In this document: in pieces, positions 36,123 through 45,282 of the stretch
Numbering within the stretch: the first letter of the stretch is position 1
How the letters are laid out: every line of letters begins with the position of its first letter
Source of the DNA: UBA11346 sp038060575
GTDB lineage: Bacteria > Planctomycetota > UBA11346
DNA: 64,000 bases
Assembly (NCBI GenBank): GCA_964652775.1
Contig: CAZZAM010000003.1
Location: 62,001-126,000, forward strand
Reading direction: 5' to 3'
Made by a program: the position numbers and the translations under genes
The notes under the pieces: generated by a model
What the model was told of the DNA's origin: nothing
Database searches by the model: none
Seen by the model: the letters and a program-made list of their open reading frames with translations, nothing else

Positions 36123-36725
36123 CTACCACCCTGGAACCTGCGCCAGCCATGCTTCGATGGCCTGCGCATCCGCCACAGAATCGATCAACCAACTCACCTC
36201 GCGATTCGACATGAACGCACTGCGGGTCCAGTTGTGACTACCAGCCAGAATTCGCTGCCCATCAGCAATCAGCACTTTTGCATGCGTCCGGCGATCGAGT
36301 TCGTCCAGTACCACGCGGACGCCGTGTTGTTTGAACCACTTTTCTGGCGCCGCATGTTTGTCGTCAATCGCGCCATTAAAACCGGCTCCGCGATCAAGAC
36401 ACACGCGCACATCGACGCCGCGCGCCGCCGCGGCGGCCAGGGCATGCATGAGACCTTCGACCTCTGAGCCTTCGAGATGGATGACGTACATCGCCATCCA
36501 CAGTCGCGTGCGCGCTGAGGAAATCAGTTTCTCGGCTGTGCGTGGGTATTCGCCTTCGTGGCCTTTGCCGCTGAGAACCAGCACGGGCTGTGTTGTGCGA
36601 CGTGGCGCCAGCCAACCCACGATCATCACGAGCAACGCCAAGGAGAGCACGAGCGCCAAGCGACGCAGCGTCGGCGACCACGGCGTCAGATTGTGCTGTA
36701 ATGGCAGATCACGATCAGCGCTCAT
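36123..36725 (-). CDS. Membrane-anchored phospholipase D-like protein, single HKD motif
   Basis: A 200-residue protein with one N-terminal helix (LALVLSLALLVMIVGWLAP) and a PLD domain: AMYVIHLEGSEVEGLMHAL, VRVCLDRGAG, and the catalytic motif THAKVLIADGQRILAGSHNW (H-x-K-x4-D plus the Ser/Asn of the family). Having only one HKD, it must dimerise to form an active site, as in the Nuc endonuclease. The domain should face the periplasm; substrate (DNA or phospholipid) is unknown. Its ATG overlaps the glycosyltransferase stop by ATGA. Confidence 0.85.
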   Translation of the reverse strand: MSADRDLPLQHNLTPWSPTLRRLALVLSLALLVMIVGWLAPRRTTQPVLVLSGKGHEGEYPRTAEKLISSARTRLWMAMYVIHLEGSEVEGLMHALAAAAARGVDVRVCLDRGAGFNGAIDDKHAAPEKWFKQHGVRVVLDELDRRTHAKVLIADGQRILAGSHNWTRSAFMSNREVSWLIDSVADAQAIEAWLAQVPGW

Positions 36726-37720
36726 GTCCGCGCTACATCCGTAGCAGCAGACACCACGACCGCCGGTTCAATGGCACCCATATCCACTCGGCTGACATCC
36801 TGACGTTCCCACGCTGCGCCGGGGGCCTGGAAATTGCGCCACAGCAAGCCACGTGGGCCGTTGCGCTCCATCGGCACCGGGCCGAACAATCCGATCGCCG
36901 GAGTTCCCAGTGCCCGGGCTAAATGTAATGGTCCCGTATCGCCGCTGATCAGTACGGCGGCGCGGCTGAGCATTCCCGCCAACTGCGGAATCGTGGTGGC
37001 CGGTGCAAGCGGCACGCCGCCGGCGCTATGCGCGACACGTTCAGCAACTTCGCGTTCGGCGGTACTGCCCCACAACAGCATGACTCGATGTCCAGCGGCA
37101 CGTGCGAGCCGGGCACACTCCGCCAAACGGGGTTCTGGCCACACCTTGGTCGGCCAACCGGCGCCGACGTTGATCATCCAACTGCGCTCCATGCCCTGGC
37201 CGATCAGCCACTCGGCGGCCCACTGCCGCTCGGCCAACCACGCCGGCAACGGAAAGGACCAATCGTCAGCCGGGGTGATGCCCAGGAGGCGGCCCAGGTC
37301 GCGCTGCTGATCGATGACGTGTACGGCGGCCGACGCGATTCGGCGGTGCGTAACCAGCCAGGATCCCTCCCTGGCACGCGGACGATCGTGACCCAGACGC
37401 TCGCCAGCACCGGCTAAGTAGGCAAGCACGGCGCTTTTGGCGAGGCCTTGGGCGTCGATAACCACGTCATAAGCCTCGTGGCGTAGTTCGCGGGTCAGGC
37501 CAGAAATAGCACGAACACGGTGCAGCCACGCTCCCTGCCGCACGGTCCGACGGGGCAGGCGATGGATGCGTGAAATAACCGAAGACCCCTCCAAAATACA
37601 GGCCCAGCGGTCCTCGCACAGCCACGCCACCATATGGCCGGCGCGGTGGAGGTCGGCAGCCAAGGGGAGGGTGTGAAGAATGTCTCCAAAGGCGCCTAGA
37701 CGTAGGATCAGGACTCGCAT
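36722..37720 (-). CDS. Glycosyltransferase family 9 (heptosyltransferase I-like)
   Basis: The 332-residue protein opens with VLILRLGAFGDILHTLPLA, typical of GT9 (ADP-heptose:LPS heptosyltransferase), followed by YDVVIDAQGLAKSAVLAYLA, and carries the family signature ISGDTGPLHLARALGTPAIG with LFGP. It transfers a heptose from ADP-heptose to the inner LPS core at the cytoplasmic face of the inner membrane; WaaC is the nearest type but the exact acceptor is not certain. Its presence supports an LPS-bearing outer membrane. It diverges from the HTH-REC regulator across a 120-base gap and is coupled to the PLD-like gene. Confidence 0.87.
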   Translation of the reverse strand: MRVLILRLGAFGDILHTLPLAADLHRAGHMVAWLCEDRWACILEGSSVISRIHRLPRRTVRQGAWLHRVRAISGLTRELRHEAYDVVIDAQGLAKSAVLAYLAGAGERLGHDRPRAREGSWLVTHRRIASAAVHVIDQQRDLGRLLGITPADDWSFPLPAWLAERQWAAEWLIGQGMERSWMINVGAGWPTKVWPEPRLAECARLARAAGHRVMLLWGSTAEREVAERVAHSAGGVPLAPATTIPQLAGMLSRAAVLISGDTGPLHLARALGTPAIGLFGPVPMERNGPRGLLWRNFQAPGAAWERQDVSRVDMGAIEPAVVVSAATDVART

Positions 37721-37840
37721 CGGCCGGGAAACCTACCGCCTGGCCCGGAAACGCATAGTCGTGGTGGTATCGTCCCCCGATCCCAATTCACCCCGCTCTC
37801 GCTTGCGACTGTCATATCCAGGGGTACGCCTAGCCCTCCG

Positions 37841-38482
37841 ATGGTAGATGTCGAACACCTTAGTCTGGGCAGCGTGGCCAAGCGATGCAACGTGAGTCGC
37901 ACCACGATTTACCGATGGATCATTTCCGGACAGCTCAAAGCCTATAGTTTGCCCAGTGGTCACTTCAGGGTTATTTCCAGTGACCTCGAAGCGTTTTGTC
38001 AATCATTTGGCATTACCCAGAGCAATCTGCCCGACAACGAGACGTCGCCGCGGCGACGAGCGGTCGCCAACAAGCTCAATGTCCTCATTGCCGACGACCA
38101 TCCAGATGCGCTCACCCTGTTCCGCAACGTGGTCGAGCGTTACCTGCCCGATGCCGCCATCCACGAAGCCGTGAACGGAGTCGATACCTGTATCGCCGTC
38201 GGGACCATCCAACCGCAAGTGCTCATCCTCGACATCATGATGCCCGGCATGGATGGCTTCGCCGTCCTGCAGGAACTCCTGCATCGTCCCGAACTGGCGC
38301 ACAGCCGCGTCGTCGTGGTCAGCGCGTACGAGCCGTTCATTCGGATTGAAGAACTCGCGCGCATGAATCCGCAAATCGTCGCGACTCTGCGCAAACCAAC
38401 CCGGGTCGAAGCACTCGGACGCATTCTCGTCGAACTCTCTGCCACTGCCCCACCAAGCAGCGCCCCTGCGGAGATGCGATGA
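37841..38482 (+). CDS. Response regulator with N-terminal excisionase/MerR-type HTH
   Basis: A 213-residue protein with reversed layout: residues 1-52 are a helix-turn-helix of the excisionase/HTH_17 type (LGSVAKRCNVSRTTIYRWII, SGHFRVISSDLEAF), and residues 78-200 a receiver domain with acidic pair IADDHPDA, phospho-acceptor Asp in LILDIMMPGMDG, and the Lys in LRKPTR. Most response regulators carry the receiver first. No histidine kinase is adjacent. Targets are unknown. The polyprenyl synthase start overlaps its stop by ATGA. Confidence 0.88.
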   Translation: MVDVEHLSLGSVAKRCNVSRTTIYRWIISGQLKAYSLPSGHFRVISSDLEAFCQSFGITQSNLPDNETSPRRRAVANKLNVLIADDHPDALTLFRNVVERYLPDAAIHEAVNGVDTCIAVGTIQPQVLILDIMMPGMDGFAVLQELLHRPELAHSRVVVVSAYEPFIRIEELARMNPQIVATLRKPTRVEALGRILVELSATAPPSSAPAEMR

Positions 38483-39438
38483 TCGCCGCCATGGCTGGGA
38501 TTGCCCCGCATCTACTCGAAGTTGAAGCGGTCATGACCGAGGCGCTCGCCAGCTCTGAACCGCAGGTGATGCGCTTGGTTGCCGAACTTGGTCAATTTCA
38601 CGGCAAAATGCTGCGGCCATCACTGTGTCTTCTCGTCGCAGAATGCGTCAGCACCGCTGACCGCCGCCACCATGTCCTCGGCGCGGCGTTGGAATTAATC
38701 CATACCGCCACACTCATCCACGATGATCTCATTGACGACGCCGCCACCCGCCGAGGTCAATCGACAGCTCACGTTCGCTTTGGAAATACCACCTCGGTAC
38801 TGCTCGGCGATTATCTGTACACCAGAGCCTTTTCGCTCGCTACCAGCCTCGGCGAGATCGACATTCTTGAGCGTTTATGCAACGCGACCAACACGTTGTG
38901 TGAAGGCGAACTGCACCAGCAAGTGGCCTCGCACAATGCCAACCTGAGCGAAGCGGAATACTTTCGCATCATCTATGGGAAGACGGCCGCGCTGACCGAA
39001 CTCGCTGGTTTCTTCGGCAGCGTTGCTGGCGATAGTTCGGCACGCGAAGCCGCCGCCAGTTATGGGCGCGATCTCGGCCTTGCGTTTCAAATCGTTGACG
39101 ACTGCCTTGACCTCGCTGGAGACGCAAAAAAAGTCGGCAAAACTCTGGCCACAGATTTGGAACGTGGACGGATGACACTGCCGCTCATTCGTGTCCTCGC
39201 CGCCGAAAAGCCCAGTGAACGAAATGCCCTCGAACATCGTTTGTTGCATCCTGAAGGCACCGAGCAGATCGAAGCTGCCCGCCGTCTGATCATTGATCGT
39301 GGCGGCTTGGCTTCGGCCCAGTCCGCCGCCCGCGACCTGGCCGCATCGGCCAAGGCGCATCTCACCACCCTCCCAGATAATCCCGCACGCACCCAGCTGG
39401 CCAAGCTCGCCGACTTCGTGGTTGCACGGGACTTCTGA
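38479..39438 (+). CDS. Polyprenyl diphosphate synthase
   Basis: The 319-residue protein has both aspartate-rich motifs of trans-prenyltransferases: LIHDDLIDDAATRRG (FARM) and FQIVDDCLDLAGD (SARM), with MLRPSLCLLVAE and a GKTLATDLERGRMTLPL segment. The residues before the first motif are small to medium (HTATLIHDD), as in long-chain synthases such as IspB/HepT making C35-C40 side chains for quinones. Chain length cannot be fixed by eye. It sits between the regulator and pcnB on the same strand. Confidence 0.9.
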   Translation: MIAAMAGIAPHLLEVEAVMTEALASSEPQVMRLVAELGQFHGKMLRPSLCLLVAECVSTADRRHHVLGAALELIHTATLIHDDLIDDAATRRGQSTAHVRFGNTTSVLLGDYLYTRAFSLATSLGEIDILERLCNATNTLCEGELHQQVASHNANLSEAEYFRIIYGKTAALTELAGFFGSVAGDSSAREAAASYGRDLGLAFQIVDDCLDLAGDAKKVGKTLATDLERGRMTLPLIRVLAAEKPSERNALEHRLLHPEGTEQIEAARRLIIDRGGLASAQSAARDLAASAKAHLTTLPDNPARTQLAKLADFVVARDF

Positions 39439-39455
39439 ACATCCGCAAGCACGAC

Positions 39456-40784
39456 GTGACCGACCCCCGCATTATTGTCCGATCCGATCACCCCATCTCA
39501 CGCCAAGACATCGACAAGGACAGCCTTCGGGTTCTCTACCGACTCAAGGATTCCGGCTACGACGGATACCTTGTCGGTGGTGCTGTCCGCGACCTGTTGA
39601 TGGGTCATCGGCCCAAGGATTTCGACATCGCCACCGATGCGCGACCGCGCGAATTGCGCCGCCTGTTCAAGAACAGCCGCGAGGTCGGCAAACGGTTTCG
39701 CCTGGTCCACATCTTCTTCGGACCGAAGAATATCGAAGTCTCTACCCTGCGTTCCGAGGTTGAACCGCAAGGCGGTGACGACCTGTATGTCGAATCGGAC
39801 AACCAGTGGGGCAATCTCGAATCGGATGCCTTCCGCCGAGATTTCACCGTCAATGCGCTCTATTATGATATTCGTGATTTTGCGATCATCGATTACGTCG
39901 GTGGAGTGGAGGACATCCACGCCGGCCTGATCCGAACCATCGGTGATCCCCGCGTGCGCTTCCAAGAGGATCCGGTGCGTATGCTGCGCGCCGTGAAGTT
40001 CGCCGCGCGCTTCGGCTACCGCATCGAAGAGAAGACCGAAGCCGCGATTGCTGAGTTGCACGCCGATATCCTCAAGGCCAACCGCCACCGCGTCACCGAA
40101 GAGTTCTTCCGGATTCTGACCCAGGCTAATCGGACTGAAGGCCTTCGCCTACTCGCCAAGTTCGGACTGCTAACCGATCTCTATCCGGATTGGGTGAAAG
40201 TCATTGGCGCTGAAGGACTCGAACAGGTCCTCGATATTCTTGCGGCAGTCGATGCCGACGCCGAAGAAGATCGCTATTACAGCATCGAGTTGATCGCGTC
40301 AGTCCTGTTCATTCCGTTGCTCGACACGGTTGACCCCTCAAGCGACCAATTCAACCGGGTCGCCGCACGGGTAACCCAGGAAATCCGCCAGCTCGGGATC
40401 CGCATGGATCTGCCCAAGCGACTGCTCAACACCGCGGTCGAGCTGATGCGCGGCCAACTCTACCTATTGTTCTTCGCCCATAAGGAGAACCGCGTCCATC
40501 GCTTCGTCGAAAGCCCGTGGTTTGACCCAACCTGGCGTCTGCACCTGCTCGCCTTCGGCCGCATGGACGATCTCGCACCGCTGCGCAGCACCTGGCTCAT
40601 GGCGCGCAAGCGTCTCGGCAAACCGATTGGCGGCCTGGTCAATTCGCCTGATCGCCGCGACATCTTCAGCTTCCGTGGTCGTACCGGTGGTGGTCGTCAT
40701 CAGGGCCACAGTGGTCCACCTGGCGATGATGACGATGGTGAATGGGCCGAGCCGGAACTCGTGGACGCCGGCGAAGAAGCGTGA
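39456..40784 (+). CDS. pcnB: Poly(A) polymerase I / class II CCA-type nucleotidyltransferase
   Basis: A 442-residue protein. The nucleotidyltransferase core shows YLVGGAVRDLLMGHRPKDFD with the catalytic D-x-D, then RRLFKNSREVGKRFRLVH and RRDFTVNALYYD, and the RNA-binding head follows (DPVRMLRAVKFAARFGY, VTEEFFRIL). The FRLVHIFFG segment and the Gly/Arg-rich tail (FRGRTGGGRHQGHSG) are nearer PcnB than CCA-adding enzymes. Poly(A) addition promotes RNA decay. The two enzyme types are hard to separate from sequence, so CCA addition is not excluded. The start is GTG, 17 bases after the preceding stop. Confidence 0.87.
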   Translation: MTDPRIIVRSDHPISRQDIDKDSLRVLYRLKDSGYDGYLVGGAVRDLLMGHRPKDFDIATDARPRELRRLFKNSREVGKRFRLVHIFFGPKNIEVSTLRSEVEPQGGDDLYVESDNQWGNLESDAFRRDFTVNALYYDIRDFAIIDYVGGVEDIHAGLIRTIGDPRVRFQEDPVRMLRAVKFAARFGYRIEEKTEAAIAELHADILKANRHRVTEEFFRILTQANRTEGLRLLAKFGLLTDLYPDWVKVIGAEGLEQVLDILAAVDADAEEDRYYSIELIASVLFIPLLDTVDPSSDQFNRVAARVTQEIRQLGIRMDLPKRLLNTAVELMRGQLYLLFFAHKENRVHRFVESPWFDPTWRLHLLAFGRMDDLAPLRSTWLMARKRLGKPIGGLVNSPDRRDIFSFRGRTGGGRHQGHSGPPGDDDDGEWAEPELVDAGEEA

Positions 40785-40800
40785 GCCATTGAGCGACTTC

Positions 40801-40931
40801 AAGGCAACCGCAGAGGCGCAGAGGCCGCGGAGATCGCAGAGGAGAACTTTTTGGGCTCTCTCTTTGAGTGACTGGAATCAACACTCTTCCCTCTGCGTCT
40901 TCAGCGGCCTCTGCGCCTCTGCGGTTGCCTT
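40801..40931. repeat. Long near-perfect hairpin, CAGAGG-type
   Basis: Arms 40801-40846 and 40887-40931 pair over about 45 bases with few mismatches (core AACCGCAGAGGCGCAGAGG) around a 40-base loop. It fills most of the gap between pcnB and truA and belongs to the same family as 615-735. It could influence readthrough or RNA stability, but no U-tract marks it as a classic terminator. Confidence 0.85.
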
Positions 40932-40949
40932 TGGCAACAGCTCCTAGTC

Positions 40950-41756
40950 ATGCCGCGGTTCGTCCTCGATCTAGAATTGTCCGGAGCGGCGTTCGCCGGC
41001 ACGCAGTGGCAGAATGATCAGCGTACGGTCCAAGGTGAGCTGGAACGCGTCGCTGCTGTCTTAGATGGCGAGAAACGCTATGTGCGCCCGGCAAGCCGAC
41101 TGGATGCCGGAGTCGACGCCGAACACATCACTGCCGATCTGGAACTGTCGCGCGATTGGGATCCGGCAATCCTGTGTCAGGCATTCACCGACCAATTACC
41201 CCCTGATCTCGCCGTACGACGCGCCGCCAAAGTGCCCGACGACTTCAACGCGATCAGCACCGCGGTTTCCAAGACCTACCGCTATGTCGTGACCGTGCGA
41301 CCGGTGCGTCCGGTCCTGCGCTGCCGCTGCCAATGGCTGCGCCTGCTCTCGCACCCAGAGCTCCTGCAACCTTGCGCAGATCTGCTAATCGGCAGCAAAG
41401 ATCTCAGTGCGTTTGCCAATCTGCGCCACGACGACAGCGATGCTCGCGATCCGGTGCGGACCATCACTTCCGCGACCTGGACTAGCGAACAGCAGGGCGA
41501 TGAATTACATCTGACCTTCCGGGTCAGCGGCGACGGCTTCCTGTACCGTCAGGTGCGCGGCTTCGTCGGCGCCATGCTCGGCGTTGCAACTGGCAAACAC
41601 GACCTCGCGGCTTTCGCTCAGGCCGTCGCTTCCGGACGCGGAGCCGATCGCCTCGGTAACGTCGCTCCTCCTGATGGCCTCACCCTGGAACAGGTCTGCT
41701 ATGACCCTGAGCCAGCCTGGATTAATGCCGCGCGACCCAAACCCGCTCACGCGTGA
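40950..41756 (+). CDS. truA: tRNA pseudouridine(38-40) synthase
   Basis: A 268-residue protein with the TruA layout: ELSGAAFAGTQWQNDQRTVQ near the start (GTQxQ), the catalytic Asp in SRLDAGVDAEH (usual form GRTDAGVHA), SKTYRYVV, and the C-terminal FRVSGDGFLYRQVRGFVGAM with the RQVR motif. It isomerises uridines in the anticodon stem-loop of tRNAs. The second His of the usual GVHA is Asp here. Its stop overlaps a possible GTG start of the MazG-like gene. Confidence 0.9.
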   Translation: MPRFVLDLELSGAAFAGTQWQNDQRTVQGELERVAAVLDGEKRYVRPASRLDAGVDAEHITADLELSRDWDPAILCQAFTDQLPPDLAVRRAAKVPDDFNAISTAVSKTYRYVVTVRPVRPVLRCRCQWLRLLSHPELLQPCADLLIGSKDLSAFANLRHDDSDARDPVRTITSATWTSEQQGDELHLTFRVSGDGFLYRQVRGFVGAMLGVATGKHDLAAFAQAVASGRGADRLGNVAPPDGLTLEQVCYDPEPAWINAARPKPAHA

Positions 41757-41770
41757 CCCCGGAACCACCT

Positions 41771-42121
41771 ATGCCATTCACTCCACGTTGTCTGAATGAT
41801 ATCCGCGCTGAGTGCGCCCAATTCGCCGCCGAACGAGACTGGGAACAGTTCCACAGCGTGCGCAATCTCCTGCTCGCCGTGGTCAGCGAAGTCGGAGAAC
41901 TGGCCGACGTCGTACGCTGGACCGGCGATACCCAGCCGACCATCACCCCGGACAATCGCGCCGCCTGGGAAGCCGAACTATCCGACGTGTTTATTCTGCT
42001 GATCCGCCTCGCAGATCGCAGTGGCGTCGACTTGACCACTGCATTCGCCAAGAAACTGCAACAAGCGCGGGAGAAATACCCGGTCGATCAGTTCAAGGGA
42101 TCGTCACGCAAGGCGACGTGA
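41771..42121 (+). CDS. MazG-like nucleotide pyrophosphohydrolase
   Basis: A 116-residue all-alpha NTP-PPase resembling the RS21-C6/dCTPase type: FAAERDWEQFHSVRNLLLAV, the metal-binding EVGELADVVRW, and ELSDVFILLIRLAD supplying the ExxD motif. It probably removes unwanted dNTPs in the cytoplasm. The ATG at 41771 gives the family-like start MPFTP; a GTG at 41753 overlapping the truA stop (GTGA) is an alternative that adds six residues. Confidence 0.88.
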   Translation: MPFTPRCLNDIRAECAQFAAERDWEQFHSVRNLLLAVVSEVGELADVVRWTGDTQPTITPDNRAAWEAELSDVFILLIRLADRSGVDLTTAFAKKLQQAREKYPVDQFKGSSRKAT

Positions 42122-42123
42122 GC

Positions 42124-42270
42124 GGATCCTGGGACCGCGGGCATCTTGTCCGCTCGGTGCAATGAATTGTCACTTCGAGGCGGGCAAGGTGCCCGCGTTC
42201 CGGCCACCAACGCGGTTAGCTTTCGAGCATTGGCCACTGGCCCGCACGTGGCAATGAATGATCTTGCAGC
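42124..42270. repeat. Palindromic intergenic sequence between MazG-like and pheT genes
   Basis: The 159-base gap holds short inverted repeats: GCGGGCATCTTGTCCGC near 42137, CGGGCAAGGTGCCCG near 42182, and CATTGGCCACTGGCCCGCA near 42230 followed by GCAATG. The TGGGACCGCGGGC unit recurs, inverted, near 54297-54318 next to ispH, so it belongs to a dispersed family. No gene or promoter was recognised. Confidence 0.6.
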
Positions 42271-42280
42271 GGTCTCAGCA

Positions 42281-44680
42281 CTACCCCCGCAGCGCGGCAC
42301 CGGTCTTGGTCACCAAGGCAATAACCCGCTCGCGAATCGCCTGAATATCAGCTTCTTCAAGCGTTTTTTCTTCCGATTGCATGGTTGCCCGGATTGTCAC
42401 CGCCTTGCGTCCAGCCTGATATGGCGCACCGCGATAGATACCAACGAGGTCGACGCCGATCACCAGCGCCCCACCGGCACGACGCGTGGCGTCGGCAAGC
42501 TCGGCGTAGGCCTGAGTCTCGGCGCATTCCCACGTGAAATCGTTTTCGACGCTCTGGAACCGACTGGGCGTGACATAGCGAATCGGGGATGGCTCACCGA
42601 CTACGTCGATCAAACGTTCAAGCTCAATGCGGAACCAACCGACGCGTTCTGGGCATCCGGCGAGATCTCGCAAAGCCTTTGGTACTTCACCGGCGACGGC
42701 GAAGGGCTTGCCGTTAACACACAACTCAACCGCACGGCCAGCCGCAAATTCAACAACGGGAGCGGACAATGGGCGCGCACGCGCCTCGTAACCAAGATCG
42801 CTCAGCGCCGCCAATGCCGCATCGCGCGCAGCGAAGAATGGTGCCTGGTCATGCGCTGCCGCAACAACACCGCACACAATCGTTGCTTCATCGGCGCAGG
42901 TACCACGACCGATGCCGCTGCCATAGCGCTTGCCGACTTCATAGCAGGCAATCGCGCTCAACGACTTGCGATTTTCCGTCACCGCACGCAAGAGACCGGG
43001 CAACATGCTCGGACGCAGGAATGTCCAATCCGGTTGCGGCGGATGCTCAAGGCGAACGAGACGAGACTCATCCAGACCAAGCGCAGCACACCAAGCCGGT
43101 GACGCATAGACATAGGTGCATACTTCGTCCCAACCCTGGGCCGACAACGCATCGCGAATACGGTGTTCCGCTGTTCGCTGTGGATTACCACGCGGCGCAA
43201 TCGCCGGCAGTCGGGGATTTTCTGATTTGATCCGGTGCCAGCCCGACATCCGGCCGGCTTCCTCAATCAGATCCGGCGCGGTCTGAACGTCTTTACGACG
43301 GAACCACGGAACGGTGACACCGGCCACATCGTCGCTGCCAGTTGCCGTGAATCCTAATGCGCGCAGATGCTCGCGAGCGGCTGCCGTACCGTCGGTCAGT
43401 CCGGTGCGGGTATCGACCAGTCTGAGATCGATCGCCACCGTGCGCGCTTCACCGGAGACTGGGCCAACGTGAAAACGCGCAGTGACACGACTACCTGGAC
43501 AGATTTCAGCCAGCAAGGCAACGGCGCGATTGATCGCTGCCGGGCCAAGTTCGGGTTGAATGGTTTTTTCGAAACGAGCAGCGCTGTCGGTCGCGATGCC
43601 ATGGCGCAGTCGCGTGCGACGAATGCGCTCGGGGGCGAAGCTGGCAGCCTCGAGCAAGATAGATGACGTATCCGCACGTACCGCTGACGCAGATCCACCG
43701 ATCACACCGGCAACCGCCAAAGCGCGGTCGCCATCTGCAATCACGAGATCGTCAGCAGCCAACGTATGATTGCGACCATCGAGCGTGGCGATCTGTTCAT
43801 CCTTCCGCGCCGTCCGTACGGATACTTCGCGTCCCATGAACGAACGCACATCGAACGCATGCATTGGTTCGCCAAGTTCCAACATCACAAAGTTGGTGAC
43901 ATCAACGAGTAGGCCGAGCGGTCGGACGCCGGCCCCCTCCAACAAATCGCGCATCCACTTCGGACTTTCGTGATTGGCAACGCCTTCAACAACTGCGCCG
44001 CAGTAACTCCAACCACCAGCATCAGCGAGCTTCGCGCTCCAGCCGGCAGGCTGATCGGTCCACGCGATGTCGGGTTCAGCAGGTGCGGGAAGTTTCAGGA
44101 TGGCCGCAACTTCACGCGCCCAGCCGAGGTGGCCCCAAAGATCAGCACGATGGGTGATCGCCGTATTCGAAACTTCGAGCACGGCATCGCCAACGCCCAG
44201 CGCCTGGGCGAGCGGGGTTCCCAACTTGAATGCATCGGACAGCACCATGATGCCATCGTGACTAGCGCCTAGTCCCAGCTCATCCTCGGCACAGATCATT
44301 CCACGGGACAGCTCACCGCGCAGTTTGGCTTCCTTGATCGTGATCGTCGTCGGTTTGCCGTCCTTGCCCGGCATCGTCAGCGAGGTACCCACGGTTGCGA
44401 CAGCAACGGTCTGACCAACCGCGACGTTCGGAGCTCCACACACGATCGGCAGCGGGATTGGCCCGCCGACATCAACCGTGATTACGCGCAGGCGATCCGC
44501 ATTGGGATGTTGAACACAGGTGAGGACGCGACCAACCACGACGCCGTCAAGATTCGGCCCGGTGCGCTGCACGCCTTCGATCTCGCAGGTATGGATTGAG
44601 AGCTTGTCCGCAAGTTCCTGGTCGGTGACCCCAAGGTCACGATTGAGCAGGCGACGGATCCAAGAAAGACTGACACGCAT
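42281..44680 (-). CDS. pheT: Phenylalanyl-tRNA synthetase beta subunit
   Basis: The 799-residue protein matches PheT in length and order: N-terminal SLSWIRRLLNRDL, the tRNA-binding domain (VGRVLTCVQHPNADRLRV, VCGAPNVAVGQTV), AKLRGELSRGMICAEDELGL, a B3/B4 editing domain, the B5 domain (VTVPWFRRKDVQTAPDLIEE), the catalytic-like core (FLRPSMLPGLLRAV) and a C-terminal anticodon-binding region (SIRYV replaced by SPIRYVTPSRFQSVENDFTW). It forms the (alpha-beta)2 synthetase; pheS is not adjacent. It stands alone on the minus strand. Confidence 0.96.
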   Translation of the reverse strand: MRVSLSWIRRLLNRDLGVTDQELADKLSIHTCEIEGVQRTGPNLDGVVVGRVLTCVQHPNADRLRVITVDVGGPIPLPIVCGAPNVAVGQTVAVATVGTSLTMPGKDGKPTTITIKEAKLRGELSRGMICAEDELGLGASHDGIMVLSDAFKLGTPLAQALGVGDAVLEVSNTAITHRADLWGHLGWAREVAAILKLPAPAEPDIAWTDQPAGWSAKLADAGGWSYCGAVVEGVANHESPKWMRDLLEGAGVRPLGLLVDVTNFVMLELGEPMHAFDVRSFMGREVSVRTARKDEQIATLDGRNHTLAADDLVIADGDRALAVAGVIGGSASAVRADTSSILLEAASFAPERIRRTRLRHGIATDSAARFEKTIQPELGPAAINRAVALLAEICPGSRVTARFHVGPVSGEARTVAIDLRLVDTRTGLTDGTAAAREHLRALGFTATGSDDVAGVTVPWFRRKDVQTAPDLIEEAGRMSGWHRIKSENPRLPAIAPRGNPQRTAEHRIRDALSAQGWDEVCTYVYASPAWCAALGLDESRLVRLEHPPQPDWTFLRPSMLPGLLRAVTENRKSLSAIACYEVGKRYGSGIGRGTCADEATIVCGVVAAAHDQAPFFAARDAALAALSDLGYEARARPLSAPVVEFAAGRAVELCVNGKPFAVAGEVPKALRDLAGCPERVGWFRIELERLIDVVGEPSPIRYVTPSRFQSVENDFTWECAETQAYAELADATRRAGGALVIGVDLVGIYRGAPYQAGRKAVTIRATMQSEEKTLEEADIQAIRERVIALVTKTGAALRG

Positions 44681-44730
44681 GGGACGCGTACCATCGTGGA
44701 TGACTCGAACGTGTCAAAGCGGTTCCAGGG

Positions 44731-45282
44731 TCACACCGTGGTGCGCGGAATCCGGGATGCGGGCGGTTGCGGCGACGAATCCATTACGGTTCCTGCCCGT
44801 TTGGCTGCGATTGCGGCACCAACAGCCACACTCAGCGCCACCAGCATTTCGAGCGTGAAAATCATCCGACTGCGTTCGTGAAATCCGGTCTTGAACTCTA
44901 ATTGCCGCTCCGGATCGGGACTTTTTCGCAGCTGACTAGCGATCTTATTGCCCTCCTTCACGAAAGTGACGGTGGTGGCGTGCATGGCGAGCAGCACCAC
45001 ACACGCGATTGCTGGCAGCCACGCAGCACGCTTGCCACCCAACTTCAGAGCGCGCCCCGTGGCTGCAGCCAACAGACAGACGGTGGGAATAACACAGATC
45101 AGGCCGGCAACGACTACCCAACGATTGAGCACATCGCCGAACACCAGTCCGGCGAATGCATCGCCCACGTTTTCTGCGCGCGCATGCTGGAAGAGCTGCG
45201 GAGCAACGATGCCGCCTAGGACAGCGTCACCAGCAAACCAGGCGAAGGTCAGGACAGCTACTGCGCACCATAAAAGGATCAT
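44731..45282 (-). CDS. Four-helix membrane protein, DUF4149-like
   Basis: A 183-residue protein with four helices (LLWCAVAVLTFAWFAGDAVL, WVVVAGLICVIPTVCLLAA, LPAIACVVLLAMHATTVTF, LEMLVALSVAVGAAIAA). The ordering, GGIVAPQLF after helix 1 and FHERSRMIF before the last helix match DUF4149/TMEM205-type proteins, whose function is unknown. It is coupled by ATGA to the small protein gene upstream, and pheT follows 50 bases on. Confidence 0.7.
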   Translation of the reverse strand: MILLWCAVAVLTFAWFAGDAVLGGIVAPQLFQHARAENVGDAFAGLVFGDVLNRWVVVAGLICVIPTVCLLAAATGRALKLGGKRAAWLPAIACVVLLAMHATTVTFVKEGNKIASQLRKSPDPERQLEFKTGFHERSRMIFTLEMLVALSVAVGAAIAAKRAGTVMDSSPQPPASRIPRTTV

